This document shows, in pieces, positions 17,283 through 26,227 of a stretch of 64,000 nt of DNA. The stretch is from the NCBI RefSeq assembly GCF_004151105.1, contig NZ_PHRF01000095.1, positions 643,902 to 707,901 of the forward strand, read 5' to 3'. Positions within the stretch are counted from its first letter, which is position 1. Every line of letters starts with the position of its first letter. Both the position numbers and the translations under genes were made by a program. This DNA comes from Streptomyces sp. L-9-10 (lineage in GTDB: Bacteria; Actinomycetota; Actinomycetes; Streptomycetales; Streptomycetaceae). The notes under the pieces are model-generated. The model was not told the DNA's origin. It ran no database searches and worked only from the letters and a program-made list of their open reading frames with translations.

Positions 17283-18749
17283 TCAGCCCACGACGTTCCG
17301 CCACGCCTCCGGCAGGTTCGCCGCCACGTCGTCCGCCGCCACCGGCGCGTTCCTCGACGCCAGCCGGGCCGAGAGGCCATGGAGATAGGCCGCCGCCGAC
17401 GCGGCGTCGCGGGCCGGCAGGCCGGCGGCGAGCAGGGAGCCCGACAGGCCCGTGAGGACGTCCCCGCTGCCCGCCGTGGCCAGCCAGGACGTCCCCGTCG
17501 GGTTGACCCGGACGGGGACGGCCGGGTCCGGTTCCGCGACCAGTGTCGTCGAGCCCTTCAGCAGCACCGTCGCGCCGTACCGCGCCGCCAGCTCCCGTAC
17601 CGCCGTCAGCCGGCCCGACTCCACCTCCGCCCTGGCCACCCCGAGCAGCGCCGCCGCCTCCCCCGCGTGCGGCGTGAGGAGGGTCGGGGCCGTACGTCGC
17701 CGTACGGTCTCCGCGTCCAGCAGCCGCAGCCCGTCCGCGTCCACCAGCACCGGCACGTCCGTGGCCAGGACGTCCGCCACCGCGGCCTCGGGGCCCGAGC
17801 CGTCGCCCAGCGCGTCCCCGAGCCCCGGGCCGACCGCCCATGCCTGGACCCGGCCCGCCTTCGACGGCGGTCCGTCGTGCACCAGCGTCTCCGGGAAGCG
17901 CGCGATCACCGCGTCGCCGCGGGGGCCGGCATAGCGGACCGCGCCCGCGCCGCCCCGCAGCGCGCCCGCCACCGCGAGCACCGCCGCGCCCGGATACCGC
18001 GCGGATCCGGCCACGACCCCGACCACACCGCGCCGGTACTTGTCGCTCTCGCCCGTCGGCACCGGCAGCAGCCGCGCCACGTCCTCGTGCTGGAGCGCCT
18101 CCAGTCCGGGCACGGACGGCAGATGCGGCGCGAGGCCGATGTCCACGAGCCGTACCGCGCCCGCGTGTTCCCTGGCCGGGTCGATCAACAGGCCCGGCTT
18201 GTACGTACCGAACGTCACCGTCACATCCGCGCGCAGCGCCTCCCCCGTCACCTCCCCGCTGTCCGCCTCGACCCCGCTCGGCAGATCGACGGCGACGATC
18301 ACCGCGCCGGAGCCGCGGGCCGCCCGTGCCACCGGTACGGCGTCGGCGCGCAGCCCGCCGTGTCCGCCGATGCCGGTGATGCCGTCCAGCACGAGATCGG
18401 CGGCGGCCAGTACGTCGAAGGGGTCGTCGGCGACGCGTCCGCCCGCGCCGAGCAGCGCCGTCAGCCCGCCGTCGTGGGTCCGGCCGGGGGCCAGTTCCAC
18501 GACGGTGACGGCGGCGCCCCGGCGGGCCAGCCTGGCCCCGGCGTAGAGGGCGTCACCACCGTTGTCCCCGCTGCCGGCGAGCAGGACGACCCGCGCCCCG
18601 TACACCCGCCCCAGCAGATCCCGCAGCAGGCCCGCGCAGGCGGCGGCGAGACCCGCGGCGGCGCGCTGCATGAGCGCGCCGTCCGGGAGTTGTGCCATCA
18701 GCTCCCGTTCGGCGTTCCGTACCGTCTCCACGCTGTACGCCGTACGCAT
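17283..18749 (-). CDS. nnrD: Bifunctional NAD(P)HX epimerase/dehydratase
   Basis: 488 residues, fusing the NAXE epimerase domain (about 1-215; GSGDNGGDALYAGARLA, VAVDLPSGVEADSGE) to the ADP-dependent NAXD dehydratase (about 225-480; YRRGVVGVVAGSARYPGA, LTPHAGEAAALLG, TAGSGDVLTGL). It repairs damaged hydrated NAD(P)H. Starts with the ATG at 18749, 72 bp after acpS. Part of the glmS-acpS-nnrD-alr cluster. Confidence 0.95.
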   Translation of the reverse strand: MRTAYSVETVRNAERELMAQLPDGALMQRAAAGLAAACAGLLRDLLGRVYGARVVLLAGSGDNGGDALYAGARLARRGAAVTVVELAPGRTHDGGLTALLGAGGRVADDPFDVLAAADLVLDGITGIGGHGGLRADAVPVARAARGSGAVIVAVDLPSGVEADSGEVTGEALRADVTVTFGTYKPGLLIDPAREHAGAVRLVDIGLAPHLPSVPGLEALQHEDVARLLPVPTGESDKYRRGVVGVVAGSARYPGAAVLAVAGALRGGAGAVRYAGPRGDAVIARFPETLVHDGPPSKAGRVQAWAVGPGLGDALGDGSGPEAAVADVLATDVPVLVDADGLRLLDAETVRRRTAPTLLTPHAGEAAALLGVARAEVESGRLTAVRELAARYGATVLLKGSTTLVAEPDPAVPVRVNPTGTSWLATAGSGDVLTGLSGSLLAAGLPARDAASAAAYLHGLSARLASRNAPVAADDVAANLPEAWRNVVG

Positions 18750-18821
18750 TCGACCAGCCCTTCCACCCTCGCCCGCTGTCGCCCGCCCACCGTTGCCCGC
18801 CGGCGTGCGCCCGCCTACCCC

Positions 18822-19190
18822 TCAACCCTCCGCGATCACCACGGCCGACGCCACCCCCGCATCGTGGCTGAGCGAGACATGCCAGCTCCGTACGCCCAGC
18901 TCCGCGGCGCGCGCCGCGACCGTCCCCCGTACCCGCAGCCGCGGTTGCCCGCTGTCCTCCACGCACACCTCGGCGTCCGTCCAGCGCAGCCCGACCGGCG
19001 CGCCCAGCGCCTTGGCCACGGCCTCCTTGGCGGCGAACCGCGCCGCCAGGGAGGCCACTCCGCGCCGCTCGCCGCTCGGCAGCAGCAGTTCCTCCTCCGA
19101 GAAGAGCCGGCCGGCCAGTTGCGGTGTCCGCCGCAGGGACTCCGCGAACCGGTCGATCTCCGCGACGTCGATCCCCACCCCGATGATCAA
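18822..19190 (-). CDS. acpS: Holo-[acyl-carrier-protein] synthase
   Basis: 122 residues, the normal AcpS length. Transfers the 4'-phosphopantetheine arm from CoA to acyl carrier protein. Mg-binding Asp in MIIGVGIDVAEIDRF and catalytic ARFAAKEAVAKAL with the conserved Glu-Lys are intact; WHVSLSHDAGVASA closes the fold. Lies 49 bp downstream of glmS. Confidence 0.97.
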   Translation of the reverse strand: MIIGVGIDVAEIDRFAESLRRTPQLAGRLFSEEELLLPSGERRGVASLAARFAAKEAVAKALGAPVGLRWTDAEVCVEDSGQPRLRVRGTVAARAAELGVRSWHVSLSHDAGVASAVVIAEG

Positions 19191-19239
19191 CTCATGCTCC
19201 TTGTCCGGCCGTCGGCCGTATGCACTCCACGCCCACCGC

Positions 19240-21087
19240 TCACTCCACGGTCACGGACTTCGCCAGGTTCCTCGGCTGGTCCACCTCGTTGCCGCGCGCC
19301 GTCGCCAGCTCGCACGCGAAGACCTGCAACGGCACGGTCGCGACCAGCGGCTGAAGCAGCGTCGGCGTGGCGGGGATACGGATCAGATGATCCGCGTACG
19401 GCACCACCGCGTCGTCCCCCTCCTCCGCGATCACGATCGTGCGCGCGCCCCTGGCCCGGATCTCCTGGATGTTCGACACGATCTTGTCGTGCAGCACCGA
19501 GCGGCCACGCGGCGAGGGTACGACCACCACCACCGGCAGATCCTCCTCGATCAGCGCGATGGGACCGTGCTTCAGCTCACCGGCCGCGAACCCCTCGGCG
19601 TGCATGTACGCCAGTTCCTTGAGCTTGAGCGCGCCCTCCAGGGCCACCGGATAGCCCACGTGCCGGCCCAGGAACAGCACCGTCCGCTTGTCCTTGAGCG
19701 AGCGCGCCAGGGCCCGTACCGGCTCCATCGTCTCCAGGACCCGCTCCACCTCGCAGGAGATCCGTGACAGGTCCCGGATGACGGCCCTGATCTCGTCGCC
19801 CCACTTCGTACCGCGCCGCTGCCCCAGATACAGCGCGACCAGATAGCAGGCCACGAGCTGGGTCAGGAACGCCTTGGTCGACGCGACGGCGACCTCGGGG
19901 CCCGCGTGCGTGTAGAGGACCGCGTCCGACTCCCTCGGGATGGTCGAACCGTTCGTATTGCAGATGGCCAGCACCTTCGCGCCCTGCTCCCGGGCGTGCC
20001 GCAGCGCCATCAGCGTGTCCATGGTCTCGCCGGACTGCGAGATCGCGATCACCAGCGTGCGCCGGTCCAGGATCGGGTCCCGGTAGCGGAACTCACTGGC
20101 CAGCTCCACCTCGCAGGGCATCCTCGTCCAGTGCTCGATGGCGTACTTCGCGATCAGCCCGGCGTGGAAGGCCGTCCCGCACGCCACGATGACGACCTTG
20201 TCCGCCTCGCGCAGCACGGCCGCCGGGATACGTACCTCATCGAGCGTCAGCGAGCCCTCGGCGTCGATCCGTCCGAGGAGGGTGTCCGCGACCGCCTTGG
20301 GCTGCTCGGCGATCTCCTTCAGCATGAAGTAGTCGTAGCCGCCCTTCTCGGCGGCGGACGCGTCCCAGTCCACGTGGTACGAACGGACCTCGGCCGGCGC
20401 GCCGTCGAAGTCCGTCACCACCACGCCGTCGCGGCGCAGCTCGACGACCTGGTCCTGGCCGAGTTCGATGGCGGAGCGCGTATGGGCGATGAACGCGGCG
20501 ACGTCCGAGGCGAGGAACGACTCACCGTCCCCGACGCCCACCACCAGCGGGGAGTTGCGGCGCGCGCCGACCACCACGTCGGGCTCGTCCGCGTGTACGG
20601 CGACGAGCGTGAAGGCGCCCTCCAGCCGCCGGCACACCTGCCGCATGGACTCCGCGAGATCGCCGCACGACGAGAACGCCTCGGCGAGCAGATGCGCCAC
20701 GGCCTCGGTGTCGGTCTCCGACTCCAGGTCGTGGCCGCGCCCGGCCAGCTCGGCGCGGAGCGCGGCGAAGTTCTCGATGATGCCGTTGTGTACGACGGCG
20801 ACGCGTCCCGCGTTGTCCAGATGAGGGTGGGCGTTGACGTCGGTCGGGCCGCCGTGCGTGGCCCACCGGGTATGCCCGATACCGGTGGTGCCGCTCGGCA
20901 ACGGCCGTTCCACCAGCGTCTTCTCCAGGTTGACGAGCTTGCCCGCCTTCTTCGCCGCGGCCAGCCCGCCGTCGGCGAGCACCGCGACTCCGGCGGAGTC
21001 GTATCCCCGGTACTCGAGCCGCTTGAGGCCCGCGATGACCACATCGAGCGCCGACTGTCCGCCGACGTAACCCACGATTCCGCACAT
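19240..21087 (-). CDS. glmS: Glucosamine-6-phosphate synthase (isomerizing)
   Basis: 615 residues. Makes glucosamine-6-phosphate from fructose-6-phosphate and glutamine, the first step to UDP-GlcNAc. N-terminal glutaminase with Cys1 nucleophile (MCGIVGYVGG) and the two SIS isomerase domains (SQSGETMDTL; GRHVGYPVALEGALKLKELAYMHAE begins the second) end in NLAKSVTVE. Head of the acpS-nnrD-alr cluster. Works in the same pathway as glmM at 23.3 kb. Confidence 0.97.
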   Translation of the reverse strand: MCGIVGYVGGQSALDVVIAGLKRLEYRGYDSAGVAVLADGGLAAAKKAGKLVNLEKTLVERPLPSGTTGIGHTRWATHGGPTDVNAHPHLDNAGRVAVVHNGIIENFAALRAELAGRGHDLESETDTEAVAHLLAEAFSSCGDLAESMRQVCRRLEGAFTLVAVHADEPDVVVGARRNSPLVVGVGDGESFLASDVAAFIAHTRSAIELGQDQVVELRRDGVVVTDFDGAPAEVRSYHVDWDASAAEKGGYDYFMLKEIAEQPKAVADTLLGRIDAEGSLTLDEVRIPAAVLREADKVVIVACGTAFHAGLIAKYAIEHWTRMPCEVELASEFRYRDPILDRRTLVIAISQSGETMDTLMALRHAREQGAKVLAICNTNGSTIPRESDAVLYTHAGPEVAVASTKAFLTQLVACYLVALYLGQRRGTKWGDEIRAVIRDLSRISCEVERVLETMEPVRALARSLKDKRTVLFLGRHVGYPVALEGALKLKELAYMHAEGFAAGELKHGPIALIEEDLPVVVVVPSPRGRSVLHDKIVSNIQEIRARGARTIVIAEEGDDAVVPYADHLIRIPATPTLLQPLVATVPLQVFACELATARGNEVDQPRNLAKSVTVE

Positions 21088-21206
21088 GTCGGCAGCCTAG
21101 GTGCTGACCGGTCGATCTTCGTGGACCAGCGGTGCGCGGGCGTATGCGCCTCCTGCTCCCCCGACCACGTGACCTAGCACACCACCCACGGGGTCCCCGC
21201 ACCCCC

Positions 21207-21212
21207 GACAAT
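21207..21212 (+). promoter_or_regulatory. -10 element of a possibly leaderless coaA transcript
   Basis: GACAAT ends 6 bases before the GTG start of coaA, and no Shine-Dalgarno sequence is visible. A matching -35 was not found. The same GACAAT spacing occurs in front of the ABC-F gene. Confidence 0.35.
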
Positions 21213-21218
21213 GGCGGG

Positions 21219-22214
21219 GTGATCACTTCGCCTCCACCAAGCGCCCCACGACGGGCCGAGCACGGGCCGACCCCGTACGTCGACCTCAGCCGGGCCGAGT
21301 GGAGCGCGCTGCGCGACAAGACGCCGCTGCCCCTCTCCGCCGAGGAGGTCGAACGGCTGCGCGGCCTCGGCGACGTCATCGATCTCGACGAGGTGCGGGA
21401 CGTCTATCTGCCGCTCTCCCGGCTGCTCAATCTCTATGTCCAGGCCACGGCGGGGCTGCGCGGCGCGCTGAACACCTTCCTCGGGGACGCGGGCAACGGG
21501 CACGGCGCCCAGCGCGGTACGCCGTTCGTCATAGGCGTGGCGGGCAGTGTCGCCGTCGGGAAGTCCACCGTGGCCCGGCTGTTGCAGGCACTGCTCGCGC
21601 GCTGGCCGGAGCACCCGCGGGTCGAACGCGTCACCACCGACGGCTTCCTGCTCCCGATGAAGGAGCTCAAGGCCCGCGGTCTGATGTCGCGCAAGGGTTT
21701 CCCGGAGTCGTACGACCGCCGGGCGCTGACCCGGTTCGTCGCGGACATCAAGGCGGGCAAGGACGAGGTCACGGCCCCGGTCTACTCGCATCTGATCTAC
21801 GACATCGTGCCCGGCGAGCTGCTCACCGTACGGCAGCCCGACATCCTCATCGTCGAGGGCATCAACGTCCTCCAGCCCGCGCTGCCGGGCAAGGACGGCA
21901 GGACCAGGGTCGGTCTCGCCGACTACTTCGACTTCAGTGTGTATGTCGACGCCCGCGCCGAGGACATCGAGACCTGGTACCTCCACCGCTTCCGCAAGCT
22001 GCGCGAGACGGCCTTCCAGGACCCCGCCTCGTACTTCAGGAAGTACACGCAGGTCTCCGAGGAGGAGTCGCTCGACTACGCCAGGACGATGTGGCGGACC
22101 ATCAACAAGCCCAATCTCCTGGAGAATGTGGCGCCCACGCGCGGTCGCGCCACACTGGTCCTGCGCAAGGGGCCCGACCACAAGGTCCAGCGGCTGTCAC
22201 TGCGCAAACTCTGA
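21219..22214 (+). CDS. coaA: Type I pantothenate kinase
   Basis: 331 residues from GTG at 21219. Phosphorylates pantothenate, the first committed step of CoA synthesis. P-loop GVAGSVAVGKST, VTTDGFLLPM, SRKGFPESYD and the FRKLRETAFQDPASYF segment are typical of the bacterial type I enzyme. The frame is open back to 21132 but crosses a non-coding leader; the GTG gives the usual length. Divergent from glmS (132-bp gap) and 28 bp upstream of the DUF389 gene. Confidence 0.95.
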   Translation: MITSPPPSAPRRAEHGPTPYVDLSRAEWSALRDKTPLPLSAEEVERLRGLGDVIDLDEVRDVYLPLSRLLNLYVQATAGLRGALNTFLGDAGNGHGAQRGTPFVIGVAGSVAVGKSTVARLLQALLARWPEHPRVERVTTDGFLLPMKELKARGLMSRKGFPESYDRRALTRFVADIKAGKDEVTAPVYSHLIYDIVPGELLTVRQPDILIVEGINVLQPALPGKDGRTRVGLADYFDFSVYVDARAEDIETWYLHRFRKLRETAFQDPASYFRKYTQVSEEESLDYARTMWRTINKPNLLENVAPTRGRATLVLRKGPDHKVQRLSLRKL

Positions 22215-22242
22215 GGATCCGAAGAGCTGAGGGGCTGTCAGC

Positions 22243-23202
22243 GTGCTGCATCTGCGTCTGCTGGTACCGGCCGGCCGTACCGACGAGGTCGTACACGCCG
22301 TGGAGCGGACCGTCGGCACCGCGCATCTCGTCGTCGTGCCCGGGGCCTCCCGCGATCCGGTGGGCGATCTGGTCACATGCGATGTGGCGCGCGAGGCGTG
22401 TGACGAACTGATCGTGGAGCTGCGCGCCCTCGGGATCGACCGGTCCGGTTCGATCTCGGTGGAGAGCATCGACCTGTCGCTGTCGGAGCGGGCGGACGAG
22501 GCGGAGGACGAGGCGCCCGGCGAGGGCGCCGACGCCGTGCTGTGGGAGCAGCTGGAGGACGTGACCCACGAGGAGTCCTCGCTCTCCCTCACCTATCTGG
22601 CGTTCCTGGCCCTCGCGACGATGATCGCGGCGTGCGGTGTGGTGCTGGACAACGCGATCCTGATCGTGGGCGCGATGGCGGTGGGGCCGGAGTTCGGCCC
22701 GCTGGCCGGGATCTGCACGGCGCTGGTGCAGCGCGCCCCGCTGCTGGCGTGGCGTTCGCTGGTCGCGCTGATCGCCGGGTTCGCGGTGGCGATGGGGCTG
22801 ACGACCGTCTTCGGGCTGGTGATGGACGGCTTCGGGCTCTTCACGGAATCCATGCTGGAGGCCGACCGGCCGAACACCTCGTTCATCTGGAACCCGGACC
22901 TGTTCTCGCTGGTGGTCGCGGCGCTCGCGGGCGTGGCCGGGATGCTCTCGCTGACCTCCGCGAAGTCGGGCGCGCTGGTGGGGGTCGCCATCTCGGTGAC
23001 GACGGTCCCGGCGGCGGCCAACGCGGCGGTCGCCCTCGGCTACGGCGACTTCACGCAGGTGTGGGGCTCGACCCGCCAGCTCCTGCTGAACCTGGCGGGC
23101 ATCGTGGCCGCCGGGACGCTCACGCTGCTCACCCAGAAGGCGCTGTGGGCGACGCAGCGGGGACGCATACGGCGTACGGGCGTCCCCCGCGCACGGCCCT
23201 GA
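22243..23202 (+). CDS. DUF389 (TIGR00341-like) membrane protein
   Basis: 319 residues, GTG start at 22243 with GAGGGG 8 bases before it. The N-terminal 110 residues form a soluble ferredoxin-like domain; from about residue 120 there are five to six membrane helices with the family motif LDNAILIVGAMAVGPEFGPL and SAKSGALVGVAISVTTVPAAAN. The family is widespread in actinobacteria and has no established role. Follows coaA closely on the same strand. Confidence 0.88.
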   Translation: MLHLRLLVPAGRTDEVVHAVERTVGTAHLVVVPGASRDPVGDLVTCDVAREACDELIVELRALGIDRSGSISVESIDLSLSERADEAEDEAPGEGADAVLWEQLEDVTHEESSLSLTYLAFLALATMIAACGVVLDNAILIVGAMAVGPEFGPLAGICTALVQRAPLLAWRSLVALIAGFAVAMGLTTVFGLVMDGFGLFTESMLEADRPNTSFIWNPDLFSLVVAALAGVAGMLSLTSAKSGALVGVAISVTTVPAAANAAVALGYGDFTQVWGSTRQLLLNLAGIVAAGTLTLLTQKALWATQRGRIRRTGVPRARP

Positions 23203-23246
23203 CCGGCCCCGGACCGCCCCGTACGGCCCTGACCGGCCCCGGACCG
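23193..23246. repeat. 24-bp direct repeat across the DUF389 stop codon
   Basis: A 24-base sequence beginning acggccctgaccggcc occurs at 23193-23216 and again at 23223-23246 without a mismatch, 30 bp apart. The first copy contains the stop codon (TGA) of the DUF389 gene. It looks like a recent tandem duplication of the gene end. Confidence 0.8.
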
Positions 23247-23328
23247 AGGGGGCCCGGAACCGGATGGCGGCCCGCACCCACCATGGGTCCGGGCCGCCGG
23301 AGCGTTTCACCGCATCGGCTCAACGCCT

Positions 23329-24696
23329 TCAGCCGAGCGCCGACTTCACCGCGTCCGCCAGCCGGCTCGCGACCGACCGCGCCTGGTCGATGTCCGCCGC
23401 CTCGACCATCACCCGTACCAGCGGCTCCGTGCCCGAGGGGCGGAGCAGGACGCGGCCCGTGGAGCCCAGTTCGTGTTCGGCCTCGGCGACCGCCGACGCC
23501 AGTTCGGCGGAGGTCGTCACCCGCGACTTGTCGACGTCGGGCACGTTGATGAGCACCTGGGGCAGCCGTCGCATGACGCCCGCGAGGTCGGCCAGCGTAC
23601 GGCCCGTCGCGGCGACCCGGGCCGCGAGCATCAGGCCGGTGAGGGTGCCGTCGCCGGTGGTGGCGTGGTCGAGGACGATGACGTGGCCCGACTGCTCGCC
23701 GCCGAGGGCGTAGCCGTGCTCCTTCATCGACTCCAGTACGTAGCGGTCACCGACCGCGGTCTCGACGAGATGGATGCCCTCGCGCTCCATCGCGATCTTG
23801 AACCCGAGGTTGGACATGACCGTCCCGACCACGGCGTCGCCGCGCAGTGTGCCCGCCTCGCGCATCGCGAGGGCCAGCACGGCGAGGATCTGGTCGCCGT
23901 CGACCTCTTCGCCCGCGCCGTCCACGGCCAGGCAGCGGTCCGCGTCGCCGTCGTGCGCGATGCCGAAGTCGGCGCCGTGCTCGACGACCGCGGCCTTGAG
24001 CTGGCCGAGATGCGTGGAGCCGCATCCGTCGTTGATGTTCAGCCCGTCCGGCTCGGCGCCGATCGTGATGACCTCGGCGCCGGCGCGGGTGAACGCCTCG
24101 GGCGACACCCGGGCCGCCGCGCCGTGCGCCTCGTCCAGGACGACCTTCAGCCCGTCGAGCCGGTTCGGCAACACCGCGATCAGATGTGCCACGTACTGAT
24201 CGAAACCTTCGTCGTACGAGCGGACCCGGCCGACTCCGCCACCCGTCGGCCGCTCCCAGGGGGCGCCGGTGCGGTGCACGGTGTTCTCGTAGTAGGCGGC
24301 CTCGATACGGTCCTCCAGCTCGTCGGCGAGTTTGTGCCCGCCGCGCGCGAAGAACTTGATGCCGTTGTCGGGCATGGCGTTGTGGCTCGCCGAGAGCATC
24401 ACGCCCAGGTCCGCGCCCAGCACCCCGGTCAGATACGCCACCGCGGGGGTGGGCAGCACACCGACACGCAGGACGTCCACGCCCGCGCTCGCGAGTCCCG
24501 CCACGACGGCGGCCTCCAGGAATTCACCGGAGGCACGAGGATCACGTCCGACCACCGCCGTGGGCCGATGCCCCTCGAAGGTGCCCACCTCGGCGAGCAC
24601 ATGCGCCGCCGCGACCGAAAGGCCGAGCGCCAGCTCAGCCGTCAGATCGGCGTTGGCGACACCGCGCACGCCGTCCGTGCCGAAGAGTCGTCCCAC
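23329..24696 (-). CDS. glmM: Phosphoglucosamine mutase
   Basis: 455 residues from GTG at 24696 with GGAGGGA upstream; the frame to 24729 adds 11 residues without a site. Converts glucosamine-6-phosphate to glucosamine-1-phosphate after GlmS. N-terminal RLFGTDGVRG, active phosphoserine motif SASHNAMPDNGIK, metal loop DGDADR, sugar motif GGEQSGH and C-terminal RPSGTEPLVRVM all intact. Separate from the glmS cluster, downstream of rpsI. Confidence 0.96.
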   Translation of the reverse strand: MGRLFGTDGVRGVANADLTAELALGLSVAAAHVLAEVGTFEGHRPTAVVGRDPRASGEFLEAAVVAGLASAGVDVLRVGVLPTPAVAYLTGVLGADLGVMLSASHNAMPDNGIKFFARGGHKLADELEDRIEAAYYENTVHRTGAPWERPTGGGVGRVRSYDEGFDQYVAHLIAVLPNRLDGLKVVLDEAHGAAARVSPEAFTRAGAEVITIGAEPDGLNINDGCGSTHLGQLKAAVVEHGADFGIAHDGDADRCLAVDGAGEEVDGDQILAVLALAMREAGTLRGDAVVGTVMSNLGFKIAMEREGIHLVETAVGDRYVLESMKEHGYALGGEQSGHVIVLDHATTGDGTLTGLMLAARVAATGRTLADLAGVMRRLPQVLINVPDVDKSRVTTSAELASAVAEAEHELGSTGRVLLRPSGTEPLVRVMVEAADIDQARSVASRLADAVKSALG

Positions 24697-24724
24697 AGCT
24701 CTCCCTCCGAGAACACCCGGAGCC

Positions 24725-24826
24725 GGCAATCACCGACATCGCCCCGAGCGAAAAGATTTCGAAAACGCAAACCCATGCAAAGTTTTGAGCGCCTGATGCT
24801 TTTATACGCCCGAGTAACCAATAAAA
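24725..24826 (-). promoter_or_regulatory. AT-rich promoter region of glmM
   Basis: The segment between the rpsI terminator and glmM is unusually AT-rich for this window. On the minus strand TTTGCA, a 17-base spacer and AATCTT could be -35 and -10; TATAAA further up is an alternative -10. The exact promoter is uncertain. Confidence 0.4.
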
Positions 24827-24865
24827 CGAACGCCCCGGCAGCACGGAGTGCCGCCGGGGCGTTCG
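24822..24865 (-). terminator. Rho-independent terminator of rplM-rpsI
   Basis: A perfect 13-bp stem (24827-24839 cgaacgccccggc, 24853-24865) is followed in the minus direction by GTTTTAT. It lies 57 bp after the rpsI stop codon. Confidence 0.88.
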
Positions 24866-24921
24866 AATGCCGTACAGACCGGCCGGAGAGGCCGTAATGC
24901 CGGTACCGGCAAGCGAGCGAT

Positions 24922-25449
24922 TTAGCGCTTGCTGTACTGCGGCGCCTTGCGGGCCTTCTTGAGACCGGCCTTCTTGCGCTCGACCGCGCGGTCGTCGCGG
25001 CTCAGGAAGCCGGCCTTCTTCAGCGGGGCGCGGTTGTTGTCCACGTCCGCCTCGTTCAGCGAGCGGGCCACACCGAGACGCAGGGCGCCGGCCTGACCGG
25101 AGACACCGCCACCGGAGATACGGGCGATGACGTCGTAGCGGTTGTCGAGCTCAAGCACCTTGAAGGGCTCGTTGACAGCCTGCTGGTGCACCTTGTTGGG
25201 GAAGTACTCCTCAAGGGTGCGACCGTTGATCTTCCACTTGCCGGTGCCCGGGACGATCCGGACGCGGGCGATGGCGTTCTTGCGACGGCCCAGGCCGGCC
25301 GCCGGCTGCGGGTCGCCGAAGCGGGACGCCAGCGACTCGGAGGTGTACTCACCCTCGACCGGGGTCTCCGACTCGAAGGTCGTCACCTCGGCATACGTCT
25401 CTTCCGCCTCAGGCGCTTCGACGGGGGTCTCTGCAGTGGTCTCGGCCAC
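24922..25449 (-). CDS. rpsI: 30S ribosomal protein S9
   Basis: 175 residues: a 45-residue acidic, Glu/Thr-rich extension typical of actinobacteria, then the S9 core (LGRRKNAIARVRIVPGTGKW, GGGVSGQAGALRLGVARSL) and the conserved basic C-terminus RKAPQYSKR that reaches the P-site tRNA. ATG at 25449 with GAGGAG upstream. Follows rplM by 42 bp in the usual rplM-rpsI operon. Confidence 0.98.
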   Translation of the reverse strand: MAETTAETPVEAPEAEETYAEVTTFESETPVEGEYTSESLASRFGDPQPAAGLGRRKNAIARVRIVPGTGKWKINGRTLEEYFPNKVHQQAVNEPFKVLELDNRYDVIARISGGGVSGQAGALRLGVARSLNEADVDNNRAPLKKAGFLSRDDRAVERKKAGLKKARKAPQYSKR

Positions 25450-25491
25450 GATGCTCCTCAGATTTCTTTTCGTCTTAGGGGGTGGCCGGAA

Positions 25492-25935
25492 CTACTGCGC
25501 GACCTGGGTGATCTCGAACGGGACCGGCTGCTGCGCAGCGTGCGGGTGCTGGTCACCCGAGTAGATCTTCAGCTTCGAGAGCATCTGACGGCCCAGGGTG
25601 TTCTTGGGGATCATGCCCTTGATGGCCTTCTCGACGGCCTTCTCGGGGTTCTTGGCGAGCAGCTCGTCATAGCGGACGGAACGCAGACCACCCGGGTAAC
25701 CGGAGTGGCGGTACGCCAGCTTCTGGGTCCGCTTGTTGCCGGACAGGTGCACCTTGTCGGCGTTGATGATGATGACGAAGTCACCGGTGTCGACGTGGGG
25801 CGCGTAGATCGGCTTGTGCTTACCGCGCAGAAGGTTGGCGGCGGTGGTCGCCAGACGGCCCAGGACGATGTCCTGCGCGTCGATGATGTGCCACTGGCGC
25901 GTCACATCGCCGGGCTTGGGGCTGTACGTACGCAC
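25492..25935 (-). CDS. rplM: 50S ribosomal protein L13
   Basis: 147 residues: MRTYSPKPGDVTRQWHIIDAQDIVLGRLA, the GDFVIIINADKVHLSGNK motif and MLPKNTLG-like GMIPKNTLGRQMLSKL. Early 50S assembly protein. First gene of the operon with rpsI. Confidence 0.98.
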   Translation of the reverse strand: MRTYSPKPGDVTRQWHIIDAQDIVLGRLATTAANLLRGKHKPIYAPHVDTGDFVIIINADKVHLSGNKRTQKLAYRHSGYPGGLRSVRYDELLAKNPEKAVEKAIKGMIPKNTLGRQMLSKLKIYSGDQHPHAAQQPVPFEITQVAQ

Positions 25936-26227
25936 GGTCGTATGCCTTCGCTTCTTCAGTGATGGGGTCTCCCCCAGCCCCCCAGGGCTGAGGGGACGGG
26001 TCCTGTACAGGGACCACCCGGACGATCACGACAGCCCTGGTGGTGCTTCGGGGACGCAACCCGCGCACCTACCGCTGTCCATCGGCCCGGTGGACCGGCG
26101 TAAGGGCCCCTCGCGTGAGAACGACCAAGCCAATACGCATAACGAACCAGAAGAATACCGTCGCTGCCCCGTACGGGTCAAAACGGGGGCCCGCGCCCGC
26201 GCGGGCCGCGGCCGTCGGCCCCCACGC
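25936..26227 (-). promoter_or_regulatory. rplM leader region with a hairpin
   Basis: 292 bp between the ABC-F stop and rplM. An imperfect GC-rich hairpin (25971-25980 cccccagccc with 25985-25995) lies about 35 bp before the rplM start, in the expected mRNA leader. The rest, including an A-rich patch near 26120-26160, probably contains the rplM promoter; no clear hexamers could be chosen. No gene seen. Confidence 0.45.

Noticed and set aside
17019..19622. 867-codon plus-strand frame opposite alr-nnrD-acpS
   Set aside because: Antisense to three real genes on the minus strand; Arg-rich shadow composition.
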